Source: Gemelliphila asaccharolytica
GTDB lineage: Bacteria > Bacillota > Bacilli > Staphylococcales > Gemellaceae
Assembly (NCBI RefSeq): GCF_001553005.1
Contig: NZ_KQ959912.1
Span: forward strand, 14,536-53,660
Direction of reading: 5' to 3'
Length of the DNA: 39,125 nucleotides
The notes beneath the pieces are model-generated. The model was not told where the DNA came from, made no database searches, and saw nothing but the letters and a program-made list of their open reading frames with translations. Position 1 is the stretch's first letter, and each line of letters starts with the position of its first letter. The translations under genes and the position numbers were made by a program. This document shows, piece by piece, positions 36,355 through 39,125 of the stretch.

Positions 36355-37176
36355 TTAAATATTTAATAAATTTATTCCTCTTTCTTTTAATATATCTATT
36401 ATTATTTCTGCTGTTTCTTCTATGGCTCTATTTTCTACATTTATTACTGGACATTTTAATTTTCTCATTACTTCATTTGCATATTCTAACTCTTCAAAAA
36501 TTCTCATTTCTGACGAATAACTATTTTCACTTTCTACTCCCAATGATTTCATTCTTTCGCCTCTTACTCCATTTAGATGTTCTATTGATGTTGTTAGTCC
36601 TACAATTTTTCTATTATCTATATCGAATAATTGTTTTGGTAAACTTATCTCTGGAACTAGTGGTAAGTTCATTACTTTTATATTTTTATTTGCTAGATAC
36701 ATACTTAATGGTGTCTTGCTCGTTCTTGATACCCCTAATATCACAACGTCTGCTTCTATTAGTCCATTTATGTCTTTGCCATCATCATACCTCACTGCAA
36801 ATTCTAAAGCATCAACCCGTCTAAAATAAGTTTCCCCTAATTTTCTTATCACTCCAGGTCTGTTTTTTATTTTCTTGTCAAATTTGCTTTCTAGTTGTGA
36901 TAGCAATTCTGTAAGTATGTCTATTATTTTTATATTTTTTTTACTTGCTAACTGTTCTGAATACATTGCTAGCTCTCTACTTACTAAAGTTTGAACTATT
37001 ATGTCTTTTTCCCTTATTTCTACATATAATTCCTCTAATTGTTCTTTTTTACTGATTCCAGGAATTTTTTTTACTTTGTACTCATCTCTCGTAAGGTCAA
37101 ATTGTGCAAGTGCAGCCCTTACTACATCTGTTGCTGTATTTCCTAACGAATCTGATAATACATATATCGTTATCAT
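36355..37176 (-). CDS. PPDK regulatory protein (bifunctional kinase/pyrophosphorylase, DUF299)
   Basis: 273 residues. Uses ADP to phosphorylate PPDK on the threonine near the active His and reverses it with phosphate. P-loop-like GVSRTSKTPLS (about 146-156), the opening IYVLSDSLGNTATDVVRAAL and NRPGVIRKLGETYFRRVDALEFAVRYDDG are family hallmarks. Start ATG 37176, one base after the ccpN stop, with GGAGGGG upstream; the longer frame from 37194 lies inside ccpN. Directly followed by ppdK, its substrate. Confidence 0.95.
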   Translation of the reverse strand: MITIYVLSDSLGNTATDVVRAALAQFDLTRDEYKVKKIPGISKKEQLEELYVEIREKDIIVQTLVSRELAMYSEQLASKKNIKIIDILTELLSQLESKFDKKIKNRPGVIRKLGETYFRRVDALEFAVRYDDGKDINGLIEADVVILGVSRTSKTPLSMYLANKNIKVMNLPLVPEISLPKQLFDIDNRKIVGLTTSIEHLNGVRGERMKSLGVESENSYSSEMRIFEELEYANEVMRKLKCPVINVENRAIEETAEIIIDILKERGINLLNI

Positions 37177-37177
37177 C

Positions 37178-37795
37178 CTACCCCTCCAGTACATCTAAAA
37201 GCAATCTTATTATTGTAGTTTTTGATATTCTTCCTATGATTTTTTTACCATTGTCTTCCCTTATGACTGGTAAACAATCAACTTCGTGATTTATTATTTT
37301 TCTTAGTGCATCTAAAATGGTTTCTTCTTCGTTTAGATAAACCACGTTAGGTACTCTAGTCATAGCCATTGCTACCGGCATTGTATGAGCAGTTGAATTT
37401 GAAACTAATATTTTAAGCATATCTTTCCTAGAAACAACTCCAAAAAGATTATTATCATCATCAACTATAAAAATTGTCCCTATGTCATGAAGAAATATTT
37501 TTGTTATTATTTCCGAAAGTGTTTCTGTTGCTTTAGCCGTACATGCTAATGCCATTACTTCTGATACTTTTATTAATTTAAGCGTGTCATACTCTGCTTT
37601 TTTCACAAAATCGTTATTGAAAAAATATCCAACATTTGTTTTTGATTCTAGTATCCCTAATTTTACTAAAATCGAAAGCTCTGTCCTTATAGTAGATTTA
37701 CTTAAAGATAGTTCACAAGCTATTCTATCGCCTGTTATGGGTTCATATTTTTTTACTATTTTTATTATATTTTTTTCCCTATTAGAAAGCTCCAT
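37178..37795 (-). CDS. ccpN: CcpN-like transcriptional repressor (HTH plus two CBS domains)
   Basis: 205 residues. N-terminal helix-turn-helix (ITGDRIACELSLSKSTIRTELSILVKLGIL, in two parts at about 20-48), then paired CBS domains (VMALACTAKATETLSEII ... VPNVVYLNEEETILDALRKI). This is the layout of Bacillus CcpN, which represses gluconeogenic genes and binds ATP/ADP. Start ATG 37795 follows AGGAGG by about 4 nt; the GTG at 37813 precedes the ribosome site. In Bacillus ccpN is cotranscribed with the DUF299 gene, as here. Confidence 0.92.
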   Translation of the reverse strand: MELSNREKNIIKIVKKYEPITGDRIACELSLSKSTIRTELSILVKLGILESKTNVGYFFNNDFVKKAEYDTLKLIKVSEVMALACTAKATETLSEIITKIFLHDIGTIFIVDDDNNLFGVVSRKDMLKILVSNSTAHTMPVAMAMTRVPNVVYLNEEETILDALRKIINHEVDCLPVIREDNGKKIIGRISKTTIIRLLLDVLEG

Positions 37796-37821
37796 GCTAC
37801 CTCCTTTGTCCACTAATCGTA

Positions 37822-37850
37822 ATTATACAGTAAAAAAGAAAATAATGCAA
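37822..37850 (-). promoter_or_regulatory. Promoter of the ccpN-PRP-ppdK operon
   Basis: Minus-strand TTGCAT (37850-37845), 17-nt spacer, TATAAT (37827-37822), about 27 nt before ccpN. Confidence 0.75.
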
Positions 37851-38122
37851 CATAATTTTTTTCATTATTACACATTAATAGGTATTAAGGTGTTGTTATT
37901 CTTACTTTTAATTGAGTTGAGGTATATTTTGGTAAGATAAATTCTTACAAAGCGTAAGAATATGTAGTTATTACTGCGTATTAATTTCTTTATTATGCTT
38001 TTTTTAGTAAAGCTATTGTGAAGCAAGAAAATAAGTATGCTGTTTTCATGAAAATATAAGGAGTTATATTTTAAAAAATACCCCGTTAGACTACTACAAT
38101 TTGAAAAAATAACTTAAAATAT
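37851..38122. other. Intergenic region with two small hairpins
   Basis: No ORF with a good ribosome site. Two perfect small hairpins: ATTCTTAC/GTAAGAAT (37941-37961, 5-nt loop) and AAAATATAA-GGAG-TTATATTTT (38051-38072). Neither is followed by a T-run long enough to be a terminator. Confidence 0.5.
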
Positions 38123-38195
38123 AAAAAACTGGTTATTTCAGAAACTTCTTAATCTAAAATATAGATTAATCCATCTGCTTAACCAGTCTTTTTTA
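38123..38195. terminator. Terminator of the right-hand surface-protein gene, branched
   Basis: ACTGGTTA (38128-38135) pairs with TAACCAGT (38180-38187); inside, TTAATCT (38149-38155) pairs with AGATTAA (38163-38169). A/T runs on both outer edges. Confidence 0.7.
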
Positions 38196-38230
38196 TAATT
38201 ATAAGTAATTAAAAAATCTTATATTACTAT

Positions 38231-39125
38231 TTAGTTTTTTCTTTTTCTCAATAAATAAAATATTAATGCTCCTCCAGATAAAAGTGAAAGTAGTTTAACT
38301 TTATTATCTATTTTATTTTTTGATTTTTGTGCCGATGTTTTTGGTAAAACTTTTTCTTGAATTTTGTCTTTATTTTTAATGTTAGTCAAGGCAATATTTT
38401 TAACAGAATTTATCTTGCGATTTTGCTTATTTCTCTTAGTATTATTCTTGTTATTAATTTCATCACCTATATTATTTCCATTTCCTTGTGATTTTTCTTT
38501 AACTCTTACTATAGCTTCTTTTTCTGCACTTAATCCTGCCGAATCTGTAACTTTATAAGTAATTTTATATGTTCCGACTTTACTGTTGTCAAAACCACCT
38601 TTGTCTGTTATTTCTACTTTATCTTTTAAGTCGCCGTCTTCTTTATCTGTCGCTTTTATTATTAGGTCTTTTAAGTTTAAAATTTCTCCTAATTGTATTT
38701 CTTTATTTATCACTTCTAATTGTGGTGATGTATTTTTAGGAGTAGGAACTGGCAAAATATCTGGTTTTTTGGTTTCTATTTTTTCATAGATATATTTATA
38801 ACCGGTTTGGGTCTGCTCTTCTTTTTTGAATTTATAGCCTTTTATTTCTTTGATTTCTTGTTTTTTTGTTCCTATTTCTGCTTGCTTTAAAACATTTCCT
38901 CTTTCATCTTCATATTCTGTTGTGACTGCTTTTTCTTTTTCTTCTTGTTTTGGTGCTTCATTTGGCACTTGTTCTTTTATTTTTTCATAGATATATTTAT
39001 AACCTGTTTGGGTCTGCTCTTCTTTTTTGAATTTATAGCCTTTTATTTCTTTAATTTTCTGTTTTTTTGTTCCTATTTCTGCTTGTTGTAAAACTTTTCC
39101 TCTTTCATCTTCATATTCTGTTGTG
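38231..39125 (-). CDS. Repeat-containing cell-wall surface protein, C-terminal part (5' end outside window)
   Basis: The frame is open from the window edge (39125) to the stop at 38231-38233, about 298 codons; the internal ATG at 38968 is not a start. In coding order: two copies of a 67-residue repeat (TTEYEDERG... YKFKKEEQTQTGYKYIYEKI), resembling MucBP-type adhesin repeats; a DUF5011/cadherin-like Ig domain (IIKATDKEDGDLKDKVEITD ... GTYKITYKVTDSAGLSAEK); a Lys/Asn-rich linker; then VLPKTS, a hydrophobic helix and RKRKN. The sorting motif is LPKTS rather than LPXTG. Probably a sortase-anchored adhesin or matrix binder. Confidence 0.85.
   Translation of the reverse strand, partial: TTEYEDERGKVLQQAEIGTKKQKIKEIKGYKFKKEEQTQTGYKYIYEKIKEQVPNEAPKQEEKEKAVTTEYEDERGNVLKQAEIGTKKQEIKEIKGYKFKKEEQTQTGYKYIYEKIETKKPDILPVPTPKNTSPQLEVINKEIQLGEILNLKDLIIKATDKEDGDLKDKVEITDKGGFDNSKVGTYKITYKVTDSAGLSAEKEAIVRVKEKSQGNGNNIGDEINNKNNTKRNKQNRKINSVKNIALTNIKNKDKIQEKVLPKTSAQKSKNKIDNKVKLLSLLSGGALIFYLLRKRKN
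38776..39125 (-). repeat. Tandem repeat with 201-bp period
   Basis: The segment ending at 38924 recurs 201 bases further on, ending at 39125, with only scattered differences (about one in twenty by eye). Each unit encodes 67 residues. The repeats probably continue beyond the window. Confidence 0.85.

Overview
The window is a very AT-rich stretch of chromosome from a low-GC Firmicute. I would place it near Gemella (Bacilli), with moderate confidence. The reasons are a streptococcal-type histidine-triad zinc lipoprotein, LPXTG-like surface proteins, a glmS ribozyme, a ccpN/PPDK-regulator/ppdK cluster, long-form HPF, AddA and ComF proteins, and strong AGGAG-type ribosome binding sites. I see no rRNA, tRNA, insertion sequence, prophage or CRISPR array.

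Layout, left to right. (1) 1-844: the 3' end of a surface-protein gene that is broken by an in-frame stop before its membrane anchor. (2) 1068-2417 (-): NADP-type glutamate dehydrogenase. (3) 2574-6795 (+): a zinc-uptake operon (binding lipoprotein, ATPase, permease, histidine-triad lipoprotein) behind a promoter overlapped by a good Zur-type palindrome. (4) 7245-10753 (-): an ABC-2 exporter operon whose ATPase carries a long charged N-terminal extension, ending in an AraC-type regulator. (5) 11037-15601 (-): addA, a DedA membrane protein and a DUF1904 protein. (6) 15726-18471 (+): comFA, comFC and hpf, divergent from addA. (7) 18721-20640 (+): a DJ-1/PfpI protein, a pentapeptide-repeat protein and a DUF4097 protein. 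(8) 20724-25114 (-): a probable sulfur/thiol operon (YeeE/YedE transporter, APC permease, CoA-disulfide reductase fused to rhodanese), whose predicted promoter contains an A15/T15 tract. (9) 25583-27382 (-): glmS, preceded by a clear glmS ribozyme. (10) 27861-29487 (+): a YitT-family membrane protein and clpP. (11) 30147-31946: a convergent tetR and MFS efflux pair, then a HAD phosphatase (32210-32938, +). (12) 33278-33546 (+): two very small coupled genes, a secreted peptide and a one-helix membrane peptide, behind a promoter with a CcpA cre-like operator. (13) 33713-37795 (-): ccpN, the PPDK regulatory kinase/phosphorylase and ppdK. (14) 38231-39125 (-): the 3' end of a second surface protein with 201-bp tandem repeats, an Ig-like domain and an LPKTS anchor.

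Functional links. Zinc acquisition is organised as one Zur-controlled unit. Glucosamine-6-phosphate feeds back on glmS through the ribozyme. CcpN, PRP and PPDK form a carbon-flux switch around pyruvate and PEP. The divergent addA/comFA arrangement puts DNA uptake beside recombination. The least explained items are the two-peptide locus, the extended ABC ATPase with its AraC partner, the DJ-1/pentapeptide/DUF4097 operon, the homopolymer promoter, and the two surface proteins with off-consensus sorting signals. All positions come from reading the sequence; no database search was possible.
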